From positions 372,001 to 436,000 of the forward strand of contig NZ_SOSI01000003.1 in assembly GCF_029760855.1 (NCBI RefSeq): 64,000 nt of DNA, given 5' to 3'. Positions 34,923-44,720 of this stretch are shown in pieces. A program made the position numbers and the translations under genes. The notes below the pieces were generated by a model that saw only the letters and a list, made by a program, of their open reading frames with translations, was not told the DNA's origin and ran no database searches. Position 1 is the first letter of the stretch; each line of letters begins with the position of its first letter. The DNA comes from Erythrobacter litoralis (lineage in GTDB: Bacteria > Pseudomonadota > Alphaproteobacteria > Sphingomonadales > Sphingomonadaceae).

Positions 34923-35048
34923 TCAGCCCTGGCGGGCCTTGAAGCGGCGGTTGGTCTTGTTGATCACATAGGTGCGACCACGGCGGCGAATCACGCGGCA
35001 ATCGCGGTGGCGGTTCTTCAGCGACTTGAGGCTGTTGCGGACTTTCAT
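34923..35048 (-). CDS. rpmJ: 50S ribosomal protein L36
   Basis: A 41-residue basic protein beginning [16 protein letters not shown] with [19 protein letters not shown]. This is the longer, zinc-free L36 form typical of alphaproteobacteria (no CxxC zinc ribbon). The start at 35048 is preceded by a GAGAG-type ribosome site. It has a strong hairpin terminator downstream. Confidence 0.96.
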   Translation of the reverse strand: MKVRNSLKSLKNRHRDCRVIRRRGRTYVINKTNRRFKARQG

Positions 35049-35139
35049 CGTATCTCTCGCGAATGGCTGTAGGCGACCGCAGATGGAGAGCGGCCTACCG
35101 AAATGCAAGCGCGCCCGTTAATGGCGCCCTGTCGGTCCG

Positions 35140-36153
35140 TCAACCGATTCCACGCTTTTCGGCAAGCGCACGCTCCCATTCCAGAGCGTGGCGCACGATG
35201 GTGTCGAGATCGTCGTATTGCGGATTCCATGGCAGGGCCGCGCGTATTCGTGAAGGGTCCGAGACCAGTTCGCCCGGATCGCCCGCGCGACGCGGCTCGA
35301 TTCGGCGTTCGATCGTTCGATTGGTAACCCGGTCCACCGCATCGAGAACCTCGAGGACCGAGAAACCTCGGCCATAGCCGCAGTTCATCGTAAGCGAGCG
35401 ATCAGGCTCTGTCATCAATGTCTCAAGCAACAAGACATGCGCCGCGGCAAGGTCGCTGACATGGATATAGTCACGCACGCCCGTTCCATCCGGCGTCGCA
35501 TAGTCCGTCCCGAACACGCTCACCGCATCGCGCCTGCCCGTCGCGGCTTCGCAGGCGACCTTGATCAGGTGTGTCGCCCCTGCCGTGGACTGGCCGCTGC
35601 GCCCTTGAGGATCGGCACCAGCAACGTTGAAGTATCGCAATGCGCCGTAATTGAAGGCATAGGCATTGGCCGCGTCGGACAGCATCTGCTCGGTCATCAG
35701 TTTGGACCAGCCGTAGGGATTGATCGGCTGTTTCCGCGTATCTTCGGTTATGGGCGAAACGTCTGGCGCACCATAGGTCGCGGCGGTGGAGCTGAAGATA
35801 AAATGCCGCACCCCGGCGTCGATCGCTGTCTCGATGAGGGCGCGACTCTTGACCGTATTGTTCTCGTAATAGCGCAGTGGTTGTTCGACCGATTCCGGGA
35901 CCACGATAGAACCGGCGAAATGCATGATCGCCCCGATGCCCCGCTCGGCGAAAATACGGCGCAGCAGATCGGCGTCCGCGATATCGCCTTCGTAAAGGGG
36001 GACATCGTCAGCCAGGGCGAAGGCGAAGCCGGTCGAAAGGTTGTCGATCACGGCTACCGGCCATCCGGCATCCCCCAGGGCAAGCACTGCGTGACTGCCG
36101 ATGTAACCCGCGCCGCCCGTTACGAGTACGGGCATTTTCGAAACCTGTGTCAT
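35140..36153 (-). CDS. galE: UDP-glucose 4-epimerase
   Basis: A 337-residue short-chain dehydrogenase-type enzyme: PVLVTGGAGYIGSHAV nucleotide-binding loop, FSSTAATYG (Ser/Thr catalytic), NPYGWSKLMTE (Tyr-x3-Lys), LRYFNVAGADP and GTGVRDYIHVSDLA, all GalE hallmarks. Interconverts UDP-glucose and UDP-galactose for polysaccharides. Upstream of rpmJ on the same strand. Function well supported. Confidence 0.94.
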   Translation of the reverse strand: MTQVSKMPVLVTGGAGYIGSHAVLALGDAGWPVAVIDNLSTGFAFALADDVPLYEGDIADADLLRRIFAERGIGAIMHFAGSIVVPESVEQPLRYYENNTVKSRALIETAIDAGVRHFIFSSTAATYGAPDVSPITEDTRKQPINPYGWSKLMTEQMLSDAANAYAFNYGALRYFNVAGADPQGRSGQSTAGATHLIKVACEAATGRRDAVSVFGTDYATPDGTGVRDYIHVSDLAAAHVLLLETLMTEPDRSLTMNCGYGRGFSVLEVLDAVDRVTNRTIERRIEPRRAGDPGELVSDPSRIRAALPWNPQYDDLDTIVRHALEWERALAEKRGIG

Positions 36154-36260
36154 GGCCTCGCGGTAGCACAGCTTCGATAAGGAGCAATTACCCGCAGGGA
36201 GCGGAAGTTCACGTGGGGCGTTCCTGAATTACGAGATATTTTCATGCAAAGGATCGCACG

Positions 36261-36869
36261 ATGAAACGCATAGCCGGAACCGCGTCTCTTATGGCTGCCG
36301 CCCTCGGCCTCGGAGCCTGCGCGACGCAATATACGGGCCCTGTCGAGGTGACGCGGTTCGTCGGAGCCGATACGGCGGCCCGGCTCGGGAGCGGGCCGGT
36401 GTTCGTGGAAGCTGCTGCGGGCGATGCGAGCCCGCTCGCACTGTCGCCCTACACTGCGGCTGTCGCACAGGAATTGCAGCAGCTCGGTTACAACGAAAGT
36501 GCACGCACTGCGGCTCGTCAGATCGCCGAAGTGCGCCTTGAGCGGTACCAAATCAGCGGGACCGGAAACCGCTCACCCGTCAGCGTCGGCGTCGGTGGCA
36601 GCACGGGCACGTTCGGCTCGGGCGCCGGCCTTGGCCTTGGCATCAATCTGGGTGGCGGACAGCGCGACAGGATCGGGACACAGCTTGCCGTGACCATCCG
36701 CGATGCGGTGACGGGACAGTCCCTGTGGGAAGGCCGCGCGGACTTCCAGGCGAGCGACAACTCACCCCTTGCCAGCGGTCCGGCAAACGCCCAGACGGTC
36801 GCCGCCGCCCTGTTCGAGGGATTTCCCGGCAATAATGGCGAGACAATAGAGGTAGAGGTTTCCGAGTGA
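36261..36869 (+). CDS. DUF4136-type lipoprotein
   Basis: A 202-residue protein with AAGGA before the ATG. A lipoprotein signal with GLGACATQY (lipobox Cys near 20) is followed by a DUF4136-like domain: [24 protein letters not shown] and a Gly-rich loop ([18 protein letters not shown]), then [18 protein letters not shown]. Probably outer membrane or periplasm. The stop overlaps the M14 carboxypeptidase start (GTGA). Confidence 0.77.
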   Translation: MKRIAGTASLMAAALGLGACATQYTGPVEVTRFVGADTAARLGSGPVFVEAAAGDASPLALSPYTAAVAQELQQLGYNESARTAARQIAEVRLERYQISGTGNRSPVSVGVGGSTGTFGSGAGLGLGINLGGGQRDRIGTQLAVTIRDAVTGQSLWEGRADFQASDNSPLASGPANAQTVAAALFEGFPGNNGETIEVEVSE

Positions 36870-38008
36870 GCGACATCCGGATCGATTCGGCTTTCGACAG
36901 CGGTAATATCGAGGTTCAATCCGTTGACGGGGCGAGCGCGAAGATTGCGCTGCGCAAAGACAATCAGAGCGAGTTCGCGCAGTGGTTCCACTTCCGCGTC
37001 GCCGGCACGGCGGGCCGCGAACTGGAACTCAAGCTCTGCAACCTGAATACGAGCGCCTATCCCGGCGGCTGGCCCGATTACGACGCCTGCGTTTCCGAAG
37101 ACCGTCTTTACTGGGGACGCGCGGCGTCGAGCTTCGACAAGGACGAGGACGGCGGCACGCTGACCATCCGCTACACGCCGGCAAGCGACATCGCATGGTT
37201 CGCCTATTTCGCTCCCTATTCGATGGAACGGCACCACGACCTTATCGCCGAAGCGGCGTCGTTCGAAGGCGTCGAATATGTCCGCCTCGGCGAAACGCTG
37301 GACGGGCAGCCGCTCGATTGCCTGGAAATGGGTGAGGGCGACATGCAGGTTTGGTTTTACGCACGCCAGCACCCCGGCGAAACGCAGGCCGAATGGTGGA
37401 TGGAAGGCGCGCTCGAAGTGCTGACCGATCCGGCCGACACCGTGGGGCGCGAATTGCGTAAGCATTGCCGGCTGCACATCGTGCCCAATTGCAATCCCGA
37501 TGGATCGCGGCGCGGCCATCTACGCACCAATGCGATCGGCACCAACCTCAACCGCGAATGGGCCGATCCCAGTGCGGAGAAGTCGCCCGAAATCCTCGCC
37601 GTCCGCAACCGGATGGATGAAACCAATGTCGACTTCGCAATGGACGTACATGGTGACGAAGCCATCCCGGTGGCCTTCCTTGCAGGGTTCGAAGGCATTC
37701 CGAGTTGGAGCGACGAGCAGGGCGAGACCTTCTATCGCTATCAACGCATCCTCGACCGGCGAACGCCCGATTTCCAGACCGAGAAGGGATACGTGAAATC
37801 GGCCCCCGGAAAGGCCAACCTGACCATCAGTACAAATCAGGTCGCCGAGCGCTTCGGTGCGACGGCGATGACCCTGGAAATGCCGTACAAGGACAACCCG
37901 GCTAATCCCGAGCCGGAACAGGGCTGGAGCCCGGAGCGCTGCAAGATGCTCGCACGCGATTGCCTGGCGGCACTGCTCGAATGGATCGAAATACAAGACG
38001 AGGCGTAG
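36866..38008 (+). CDS. M14 family zinc carboxypeptidase (cytosolic type)
   Basis: A 380-residue protein. An N-terminal beta-sandwich domain (to about 125) precedes an M14 catalytic domain: [17 protein letters not shown] (His and Glu zinc ligands), [32 protein letters not shown] (third ligand His) and a late [11 protein letters not shown] with the catalytic Glu. This arrangement matches AGBL/CCP-like cytosolic carboxypeptidases. Overlaps the lipoprotein gene by four bases. Confidence 0.88.
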   Translation: MSDIRIDSAFDSGNIEVQSVDGASAKIALRKDNQSEFAQWFHFRVAGTAGRELELKLCNLNTSAYPGGWPDYDACVSEDRLYWGRAASSFDKDEDGGTLTIRYTPASDIAWFAYFAPYSMERHHDLIAEAASFEGVEYVRLGETLDGQPLDCLEMGEGDMQVWFYARQHPGETQAEWWMEGALEVLTDPADTVGRELRKHCRLHIVPNCNPDGSRRGHLRTNAIGTNLNREWADPSAEKSPEILAVRNRMDETNVDFAMDVHGDEAIPVAFLAGFEGIPSWSDEQGETFYRYQRILDRRTPDFQTEKGYVKSAPGKANLTISTNQVAERFGATAMTLEMPYKDNPANPEPEQGWSPERCKMLARDCLAALLEWIEIQDEA

Positions 38009-38016
38009 GCTTCAAA

Positions 38017-38039
38017 ATCTGTCTCACTTCGGGACAGAT
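38017..38039 (+). terminator. Possible hairpin after M14 carboxypeptidase gene
   Basis: ATCTGTC and GACAGAT form a perfect 7-bp stem nine bases after the stop codon, but there is no U-tract. Weak terminator candidate. Confidence 0.35.
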
Positions 38040-38168
38040 GCAGTCACGCTTTGATTTTGCCTTAACCATCGCATAAGGCGGTTTCCAGGGGGTTTACCGT
38101 TCGGGCATTCGGAAACGTATGTCGGTTGCTGCGGTCTTGTGCATAAAAACGACAGAAGGACGACAGCG

Positions 38169-38780
38169 ATGAACAGAACACTTCTCTCGGCTCTCGCCGG
38201 AGCCGCTGCGCTATGCGTTGCAACCCCTGCTTTGGCTGCGACCACGATCGATTTCGAAACCACGCCTAGCGGGGCGCTTACTGTACCCGGCGACACGATC
38301 GGCGATACCTACGTGGCGGAAGGCTTCTCGGTTTCCGGCGCGATCTTCCAGCGCTGCGAAGGTGGGTGCCCAACGCCCGAATTCGGCGTGTTCGCCGCGA
38401 GTTCGAATTTCATCGATCCGATCACCGTAAGCTTCTTCGATCCGATCAGTTTCTTTAGCTTCGAGAACGTCGCGCAATCCTCGGGCCGCGCCACGGCGTT
38501 CGCCGCCGACGGCACCAATCTGGGCGTGGTCGACTTTTTCGGCTTTCCTGCGGTGTTTTCCCTCGAGTTCGACGGGATTGCATCCGTTCAGTTCACCACG
38601 CTGTTCGAATACGGCGTTGATAATTTCAGCTTCACCGCGAATGCTGGCAGTGGCGGAGGCGGCAATGCTGGAGCCATTCCCGAACCATCCACCTGGGCGC
38701 TTCTCCTGCTCGGCTTTTTCGGCACCGGTTACGCAATGCGACGTCGACCGAACCGGAACGTCAAAATACGCTTCGGCTAG
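38169..38780 (+). CDS. PEPxxWA-CTERM exported protein
   Basis: ATG 38169 gives a 203-residue precursor with a signal peptide (cleavage near PALAA) and a C-terminal sorting signal: PEPSTWALLLLGFF, a hydrophobic span and a basic tail MRRRPNR. This is the sphingomonad PEPxxWA type processed by an exosortase. The beta-rich middle contains one CEGGC pair. Expected at the cell surface. Convergent with cdd; the genes overlap by four bases. Confidence 0.88.
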   Translation: MNRTLLSALAGAAALCVATPALAATTIDFETTPSGALTVPGDTIGDTYVAEGFSVSGAIFQRCEGGCPTPEFGVFAASSNFIDPITVSFFDPISFFSFENVAQSSGRATAFAADGTNLGVVDFFGFPAVFSLEFDGIASVQFTTLFEYGVDNFSFTANAGSGGGGNAGAIPEPSTWALLLLGFFGTGYAMRRRPNRNVKIRFG

Positions 38781-39184
38781 TCGAGGGCGGCCGGTCCGAA
38801 CGCGTGCGGCAGCAGTTCCGATAACGTCAGCCGGATGGTCCGGTCCGGGCCGATGCACAAGATTGTGGGATCGGTCCCCCCAAGCTGAGCCAGTTCGTTC
38901 AGCACCTGACGGCATCGCCCACATGGCGTGATTGGTTCGGGCCCCGGACCCGTAACCGCCACGGCAATAAGACCACCGCGAGTTCCCGCATCCATCGCCT
39001 TCGCAACGGCTACGGTCTCCGCACAGAGCGCAAGGCCGTAGCTCGCATTCTCGATATTCGTGCCGGTAACGATGTCGCCATTCTCGAACGCCAGTGCGGC
39101 GCCTACGGGGAACGATGAATACGGCGAGTAAGATTTACGCGCCGCTTCTCTAGCCGCATCGATCAGTTTCGCTTCGTCGTTCAT
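38777..39184 (-). CDS. cdd: Cytidine deaminase
   Basis: A 135-residue protein with ALCAETVAVAKAM (Cys zinc ligand and catalytic Glu) and PCGRCRQVLNEL (two zinc Cys), typical of homotetrameric CDA. SPYSSFPVGAAL substrate loop is present. Deaminates cytidine and deoxycytidine in pyrimidine salvage. AAGGA precedes the start. It follows the GH25-like gene after 16 bases on the same strand and overlaps the convergent PEP-CTERM gene. Confidence 0.93.
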   Translation of the reverse strand: MNDEAKLIDAAREAARKSYSPYSSFPVGAALAFENGDIVTGTNIENASYGLALCAETVAVAKAMDAGTRGGLIAVAVTGPGPEPITPCGRCRQVLNELAQLGGTDPTILCIGPDRTIRLTLSELLPHAFGPAALD

Positions 39185-39200
39185 CAGGATCATCCTTTGG

Positions 39201-39911
39201 TCAGGGGCGCACCACGAGCCAGCGTAGCGGTTTGTCCGCCGCCGCCGTGTCGTAAGTCGAATTGGCGGTCCACATTCGCCATGGGCGCGCCCCGTATTCC
39301 GGTTCGAGGTAATCGCGCTCCAGCCACAAGGCTCGCTCGATGCGGCTTCCGATTCCGAAGCGCTGTTCGAATGTCCTGCTCGGCGCGAGGACGACCGGCG
39401 AGCCCGTATGCATCTCGATCTGATTGACCAGCGTGATGAGCTCGCTCTGCACCGCTGCATCGCGAATGCTATTCGGACAAGAGGCCGTGTCCCGCGCCAT
39501 GCGAATGGCGGGCGGAAGCAGCTCGGCCTCGCGCGGGACCATGGTCAGAAAATTCGCCGATTGTTCGTCAGCACGCAGGCACGGATCGAATTCGTGAACC
39601 GCGCCGACCTGCAAACCGGCAGCCCGCGCCGCATCGAGGTTGCGGCCGAAGTTCGCATCCTTCTGCCCCGCCCCTGCGCTCGCCTGCAAATAGACGAAGC
39701 TGGCTCCCAAGCCTTTGAGCGTTTCGAAATCGACTGTACCGTCCGACGCGCCGATCAGCGCGCCCTGGTCTGGCCAAAGACTTTCGTCCGGGCGCCATTC
39801 CCGTGATTTGTACCACGCGACCGCTATTATGACGATAGCTGCCAGAAGCAGGACCATCACGACCTTCGTAATATTCGAGGTCCTACGAGAACCGCGCCGC
39901 GAGCGTGCCAT
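39201..39911 (-). CDS. GH25-like membrane-anchored protein, probably degenerate
   Basis: A 236-residue protein with one N-terminal membrane span (VVMVLLLAAIVIIAVAW) and a GH25 lysozyme fold outside: LIGASDGTVDFETLKG, FVYLQASAG and LQVGAVHEFDPC. In active GH25 enzymes the first strand carries Asp (G-x-D) and the second E in the K-A-T-E-G motif; here these positions read GAS and QASAG. So catalysis is doubtful and it may be a peptidoglycan-binding or dead homologue. Upstream of cdd. Confidence 0.72.
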   Translation of the reverse strand: MARSRRGSRRTSNITKVVMVLLLAAIVIIAVAWYKSREWRPDESLWPDQGALIGASDGTVDFETLKGLGASFVYLQASAGAGQKDANFGRNLDAARAAGLQVGAVHEFDPCLRADEQSANFLTMVPREAELLPPAIRMARDTASCPNSIRDAAVQSELITLVNQIEMHTGSPVVLAPSRTFEQRFGIGSRIERALWLERDYLEPEYGARPWRMWTANSTYDTAAADKPLRWLVVRP

Positions 39912-39920
39912 GGCTTTCGC

Positions 39921-40424
39921 TCAGCCCTTGATATGGAGGACGCAGATAAGCGTAAACAGCCGCCGCGCCGTGGCGAAATCGGTATCGATCTTGCCCTCCA
40001 GCCGCTCCAGCAGCAACTCTGCCGCGCGGTTGTGAACGCCGCGCCTAGCCATGTCGATCGTCTCTATTTCCGAAGGGGTCGCTTTGCGGATCGCCTGGTA
40101 ATAGCTGTCGCAGATGGCAAAATATTCGCGGATCGGTCGGCGAAAGCGCGCGAGCCCGAGCAATAGTTCTTCCAGCTTCTGCCCGCCTTCGTCGCAAACT
40201 GTCAGAAGCAGCCTTCCGTCGCGAACCGCCAGCGTCAGGTGATACGGGCCGTCCGCCCCGCGCTCGGAGGCACGGACCGGCCGGAAGGTGTTTTCCTCGA
40301 TCAGGTCGAAAATAGCGATACGCCGTTCCTGCTCGATATCGGCATTGCGCCAGATGATCGTATCCTCGTCGAGGTCGATTTTGGCGATGCGATGATCGGA
40401 AGAAGGTGCTGCGGATTCGCTCAT
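39921..40424 (-). CDS. UPF0262 family protein
   Basis: A 167-residue protein starting at MSESAAPSS (ATG 40424). The body KIDLDEDTIIWRNADIEQER and FRRPIREYFAICDSYY matches the alphaproteobacterial UPF0262 family. Cytosolic, function unknown. Ten bases upstream of the GH25-like gene; divergent from dnaB with a 128-bp promoter gap. Confidence 0.86.
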   Translation of the reverse strand: MSESAAPSSDHRIAKIDLDEDTIIWRNADIEQERRIAIFDLIEENTFRPVRASERGADGPYHLTLAVRDGRLLLTVCDEGGQKLEELLLGLARFRRPIREYFAICDSYYQAIRKATPSEIETIDMARRGVHNRAAELLLERLEGKIDTDFATARRLFTLICVLHIKG

Positions 40425-40552
40425 GATGAACGCGCTGCTTTCGCAAGCGGAGCGCAAAGGGGCAAGGCCGAAGGCATCATCCCCGCTTTCCACAGGTTCC
40501 CGATCGCCCTCCTCGCTTGCCAGCACGGCATGCGAACGGGCACTGCCCGCCC

Positions 40553-42076
40553 ATGGCCCAGACCGACCTTCTCGTTCGCCCCGACGATTCGCCAACCGCT
40601 TCCGGCGATGAGGGTCAGATCATGCCCGCAAACGTCGAGGCGGAGGCGCTGTTTTTGGGCGCGGTGCTGATCGATAACAAGGTGGTCGAGGAACTGAACA
40701 CCGCGCTAAGGCCCGAACATTTTTACGAGCCGGTGCACCAGCGAATTTACGAGCGCGCACTCAAGCTGCTGGATCGTAATTCCGTCGCGACGCCGGTGAC
40801 CCTGAAGCCCTACTTCGATAGCGACGAGGCGCTGAAGCAACTGGGCGGCACAACCTACCTCGCGCAACTCACTGCCAACGGACAGGGTTTGCTCGCGAGC
40901 GGGAAGCTGGCGGAACAGATCTACGACCTCGCTTTGCTGCGCGAGCTAGTCCATGTCGGCCGCACGCTGGTCGAAGGCGCACTCGACACCTCGGAAGAGG
41001 TCGCGCCAATGGACAAGATCAGCCAAGCCGAGGCCGACCTTTACCGCGTGGCCGAAGGCGCGACCGGCGGGAGCGAAGCACTGGACTTCCGCTCCGCCGC
41101 CCTCGGCGCGCTCAAGCTGGTCGAAGCAGCAATCAATTCGGGCGGCCGCTTTTCGGGCAAGACCACCGGGCTCGACACGATCAACGACAAGACCAGCGGC
41201 CTCCACAATTCCGACCTCGTGATCCTCGCGGGCCGTCCGGCGATGGGCAAGACTTCGCTCGCCACCAATATCGCCTTCAACGCCGCCAGCCGGCTGATGG
41301 AGGATATCAAGCTGGGCATCGATCCGAGCGAATCGCCCGGTGCGGCAACCGCCTTCTTCAGCCTCGAGATGAGCGCCGATCAGCTCGCCACCCGCATCCT
41401 CGCCGAACGGGCGGAAATCTCGAGTGAGAAGCTGCGCTCGGGCAAGCTGAGTCGCGAGGAATTCCAGAGGCTCAGCTTCGCCAGCCAGGAATTGAACGAG
41501 CTTCCACTCTATATCGACGACACTCCCGCCCTCACCATCGGTGCGCTTCGCACGCGCGCCCGGCGCCTGAAGCGGCGGCACGATATCGGCCTGATCATCG
41601 TCGACTACCTGCAATTGCTGCAGGGATCGGGCCGCGCGAACGACAACCGGGTGAACGAGATTTCGGAAATCAGCCGCGGACTGAAAACATTGGCGAAGGA
41701 ACTCAACCTGCCGGTCATCGCACTGTCGCAGCTTAGCAGGGCTGTGGAGCAGCGCGAGGACAAGCGCCCTCAGCTATCGGACCTTCGCGAATCGGGTTCG
41801 ATCGAGCAGGACGCCGACATGGTGTGGTTCATCTATCGCGCCGAATATTATCACAACGCCATCAAGCCCGACACGCCGGACGAAACAAGCAGCGAGGAAG
41901 TTCGCATGAAATATGCCGACTGGGAAGCGCGGCATTTGGAACTCGTCAACCGCGCCACCCTGATCGTCGCCAAGCAGCGCCACGGATCGACCGGCAACGT
42001 CCCGCTCCTGTTCCAGAGTGAGATCACCAAGTTCACATCGCCCGAATTGCGCGGTGGCTATGAGGATTACGAATAG
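40553..42076 (+). CDS. dnaB: Replicative DNA helicase
   Basis: A 507-residue DnaB: N-terminal collar domain (PANVEAEALFLGAVL, FYEPVHQRIYERAL), RecA core with Walker A GRPAMGKTSLATNIA, EMSADQLATRI, LIIVDYLQLL Walker B, and SQLSRAVEQREDKRPQLSDLRESGSIEQDAD. Ring helicase for fork progression. The start at ATG 40553 gives the usual N-terminus. It is an ordinary housekeeping copy with no intein. Confidence 0.96.
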   Translation: MAQTDLLVRPDDSPTASGDEGQIMPANVEAEALFLGAVLIDNKVVEELNTALRPEHFYEPVHQRIYERALKLLDRNSVATPVTLKPYFDSDEALKQLGGTTYLAQLTANGQGLLASGKLAEQIYDLALLRELVHVGRTLVEGALDTSEEVAPMDKISQAEADLYRVAEGATGGSEALDFRSAALGALKLVEAAINSGGRFSGKTTGLDTINDKTSGLHNSDLVILAGRPAMGKTSLATNIAFNAASRLMEDIKLGIDPSESPGAATAFFSLEMSADQLATRILAERAEISSEKLRSGKLSREEFQRLSFASQELNELPLYIDDTPALTIGALRTRARRLKRRHDIGLIIVDYLQLLQGSGRANDNRVNEISEISRGLKTLAKELNLPVIALSQLSRAVEQREDKRPQLSDLRESGSIEQDADMVWFIYRAEYYHNAIKPDTPDETSSEEVRMKYADWEARHLELVNRATLIVAKQRHGSTGNVPLLFQSEITKFTSPELRGGYEDYE

Positions 42077-42077
42077 G

Positions 42078-42623
42078 TCAGCTGTCCGATTGCGGACCGC
42101 ATTCGTAGATCCCTTCCACGCTGAGCGATTGGCCGCCGCGCGCTAGGTTCATCGTTGCGGCAAGCGGCGCCGGTCCGGTCAGTTCCGATTCGCTCGCCGC
42201 ATCGGACGCTTCCGAAATTACATCGATATCGACCTGAAGGTCGTTCGGACCGGCAAAGCTGGGCGTGCCCGACAGCGCGTTATACCCGCCGCTGCCGTCC
42301 ATTCGGAGGTCTTGCGGCTCGCCATCGATAACGATCAGGGCCTCGGCGTTTTCGCGGGACGCATCGTTGGCCACGCCGACCAGCAGCACATCCTGCCCGC
42401 GCCGGAATACGCAGCCGAGCTCGCCTTCGAAACCGCGATCGCGGCGCAGGGCGGAATCAATCGTGGACGGAACCAGCGCCGTGGGCGCAGGGGTCAGCGC
42501 GGGCGACGGCGAAGTTTCGATACGGGGCGGCACGACTATCGGTTCGTTCACCGCATCCTCGGGCACGGGATCGCCGCATGCAGCAAGGAAAGCGAGAGCA
42601 GTCAGGGCCAGTACGTATCGCAA
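42078..42623 (-). CDS. Hypothetical lipoprotein, 181 aa
   Basis: A lipoprotein signal (LALTALAFLAACGDP, Cys near 16) precedes a Pro-rich linker and a soluble domain with Cys (GCVFRRGQDVLLVGVA ... YECGPQ). Convergent with dnaB, with the stops one base apart. No known family. Confidence 0.7.
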   Translation of the reverse strand: MRYVLALTALAFLAACGDPVPEDAVNEPIVVPPRIETSPSPALTPAPTALVPSTIDSALRRDRGFEGELGCVFRRGQDVLLVGVANDASRENAEALIVIDGEPQDLRMDGSGGYNALSGTPSFAGPNDLQVDIDVISEASDAASESELTGPAPLAATMNLARGGQSLSVEGIYECGPQSDS

Positions 42624-42680
42624 AATTCGTTCTCCTATCGCCTGCCTACGGCTTTAAGCAGGCCGACGTTCCATCGGCAG

Positions 42681-43862
42681 TCAGATACCAAGATTGAGCC
42701 GCCGCGACACCGTATAATCGACGACGGATACGAGCAGCCATCCCGCCCACCATCGCATGCGGTTGAAAAGCGTCGAGCGCCGGGCATGAAGTTCCGGCGT
42801 AATGCGTTCCGATGCGGGCAGGTGCTGGCTCACGAATTCGCGCATCCGGTTGGCCAAAGCCTTGTCCTCGATTTTCAGCACCAGTTCCAGATTGAGATAG
42901 AGGCTGCGCATGTCGAAATTGGCGCTGCCCATGTATACGGCATCATCCAGTACGATGAGCTTGGTGTGCAGCTTGCAGGGCATGAATTCCCAAATGCAGG
43001 CGCCATGATCGAGCAGTTCTCTGTAGAGCGCGCGCGCTGCGCCGATGGTCGCCCCGTTGTCCGATTTGCCCGCCATCAGCAGCCGCGTCCGCCCCTTTTC
43101 CGCAATACGACCGATCCGGCGGCGGAGCCTCCTGGGCGGTGAGAAATAGGCCATGAAAATATCGAGCCGTTCGCCTTCCTCCAGATCGTCGCTGACGTCT
43201 TTCGCCCAGGTCGATAGCCCGCGGGTCGGACCGCCGATCAGCCAGCGGGCCTCTCCATCGCGCCATTCCCACTGCCGGACTGCGCGGCGAATCGCGCGAA
43301 ATTGCGCGTCCTCATCTTCGGTCCATTCCAGGAGATTGGCGAACCAGTCCGTCAGCCCCGCGACAGTCGACCCCTCGATGAGGATAGCGAGATCGTTCCA
43401 TCCGTTGTCGCGCGGCGGGGCGAAATAATCGTCCTCGATATTGAACCCGCCGAACATCGCGCGCTTGCCATCGGCAATGACGATTTTCTGGTGGTTGCGG
43501 ATGAGATAGCGCCGGCTCCAGCGCGCGCTGAAACACAGGAACCGCCCGCCGCATTCGGTGAGAGGCTTGAGGAATTCATCGGTGGCTGCCGCGCCGAACC
43601 GATCGATGATCAAGGTCACTTCGACGCTGCGTCGTGCCGCTTCGCACAGGGCGTCGCGAAACTCCGTGCTGATGGCGTCTTCCGCGAAGATGTAGAAGCA
43701 GACGTCCAACCGCTCCTCCGCTTCTGCGACCAGCTTCAGCAGCGCCTCGCGCCGGTCCTTTCCGTCGGGAAAGAAGGTAAGGTGCTGGCCTGCGGCAGTC
43801 GCTTCGAACGGCGGCGGATCGCGATACTCACTGGCTTGCGTCGGCGCTGGATCGTCTCCCAT
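42681..43862 (-). CDS. Cardiolipin synthase-like phospholipase D
   Basis: ATG 43862 (393 aa). Two complete HKD motifs: NHQKIVIADGKRAMFGG and LHTKLIVLDDAVYMGS followed by NFDMRS, i.e. the two-domain PLD of cardiolipin/phosphatidyl-transfer synthases. The N-terminal membrane spans of classical Cls are absent; a hydrophobic C-terminal segment (WWAGWLLVSVVDYTV) may attach to the membrane. Confidence 0.87.
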   Translation of the reverse strand: MGDDPAPTQASEYRDPPPFEATAAGQHLTFFPDGKDRREALLKLVAEAEERLDVCFYIFAEDAISTEFRDALCEAARRSVEVTLIIDRFGAAATDEFLKPLTECGGRFLCFSARWSRRYLIRNHQKIVIADGKRAMFGGFNIEDDYFAPPRDNGWNDLAILIEGSTVAGLTDWFANLLEWTEDEDAQFRAIRRAVRQWEWRDGEARWLIGGPTRGLSTWAKDVSDDLEEGERLDIFMAYFSPPRRLRRRIGRIAEKGRTRLLMAGKSDNGATIGAARALYRELLDHGACIWEFMPCKLHTKLIVLDDAVYMGSANFDMRSLYLNLELVLKIEDKALANRMREFVSQHLPASERITPELHARRSTLFNRMRWWAGWLLVSVVDYTVSRRLNLGI

Positions 43863-43967
43863 CCGGCGACTGTAACGGTTGGATGAAAGGGTGCAATTCC
43901 TTGACGGGAAGCCATCCACCGTCTATCCGCTGCACTTTCCTGATTTTGCCGAAGACTGGAGTGCCAC

Positions 43968-44312
43968 ATGGCGCGCGTTACCGTTGAAGATTGCGTAGAC
44001 AAGGTTCCCAACCGCTTCGATCTCGTTCTGATCGCGGCGCAGCGCGCCCGTGAGATTTCGGGCGGTGCCGAGCTTACGATCGACCGCGACCGCGACAAGA
44101 ACCCGGTCGTCGCTCTGCGTGAAATTGCCGAGCAGACCGTGAAGCCGAAAGAGCTTCAGGAATCGGCGGTGCTCAATCTTCAGAAGATTCTTCCCGACGA
44201 CGAGGACGATGCGGACGAAGTCGGCTCGCTCAGCCAATCGGCCGAAGCCTTGCGGATCACGGCCTCTGCACCTACCCGCTCGACCTCGATCGGTGGCGAT
44301 TACGAAGGCTGA
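43968..44312 (+). CDS. rpoZ: RNA polymerase omega subunit
   Basis: A 114-residue protein: [20 protein letters not shown] and [13 protein letters not shown] are the conserved omega core, then [14 protein letters not shown]. The C-terminal acidic tail is typical of alphaproteobacteria. Assists RNAP assembly and ppGpp response. Followed by a strong terminator. Confidence 0.95.
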   Translation: MARVTVEDCVDKVPNRFDLVLIAAQRAREISGGAELTIDRDRDKNPVVALREIAEQTVKPKELQESAVLNLQKILPDDEDDADEVGSLSQSAEALRITASAPTRSTSIGGDYEG

Positions 44313-44332
44313 TCTTTTTGCAGCTTGCATTA

Positions 44333-44370
44333 AAAAGGCCGCCCGAAGCGATTCGGGCGGCCTTTTCGTT
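44333..44370 (+). terminator. rpoZ terminator
   Basis: A perfect 15-bp stem: AAAAGGCCGCCCGAA with TTCGGGCGGCCTTTT, loop GCGA, then a T-rich end. Since it is A-rich on the other side as well, it can act for both rpoZ and the convergent DUF3072 gene. Confidence 0.9.
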
Positions 44371-44387
44371 CGTATTGATGGGCAGGC

Positions 44388-44621
44388 TCACTGACCGCGA
44401 CCAGTCTCGCCCTGCAATTCGTCGATCATCTTCGAGGCATCGGCCTTGGTAAGCTCCGTATCGTACCGCTCCGGACAACCCGCCTCCTCACATAGCGTCT
44501 TGAGGTAGCTCGCCTGCGCTCCGGTCATGCGCTCGTCGCCCGTCGTCCAGTTGTCGGGATCCTTCTGTGCGTTGGATACCGGATCGGACTTGGGTTGCTC
44601 CTTCGGTTGGGTGGCACTCAT
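44388..44621 (-). CDS. DUF3072 family protein, 77 aa
   Basis: ATG 44621 with AAGGAG. Hydrophilic N-terminus, then the DUF3072 core: WTTGDERMTGAQASYLKTL and CEEAGCPERYDTELTKADAS. Predicted helix-extension-helix DNA-associated fold. Often found near stress genes; function unknown. Convergent with rpoZ. Confidence 0.82.
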   Translation of the reverse strand: MSATQPKEQPKSDPVSNAQKDPDNWTTGDERMTGAQASYLKTLCEEAGCPERYDTELTKADASKMIDELQGETGRGQ

Positions 44622-44720
44622 GGGTAATTCTCCTTTATCGATCCAACTGTTCCGTTCCGGTATTGTTCCGGTAGATCGACGCCGCCTTCTGCGTTTATAT
44701 CGTGCAGGGGAGGATGGCGG

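Noticed and set aside
36518..37519. 333-codon frame on the minus strand
   Set aside because: Opposite the DUF4136 lipoprotein and M14 carboxypeptidase genes, both well supported.
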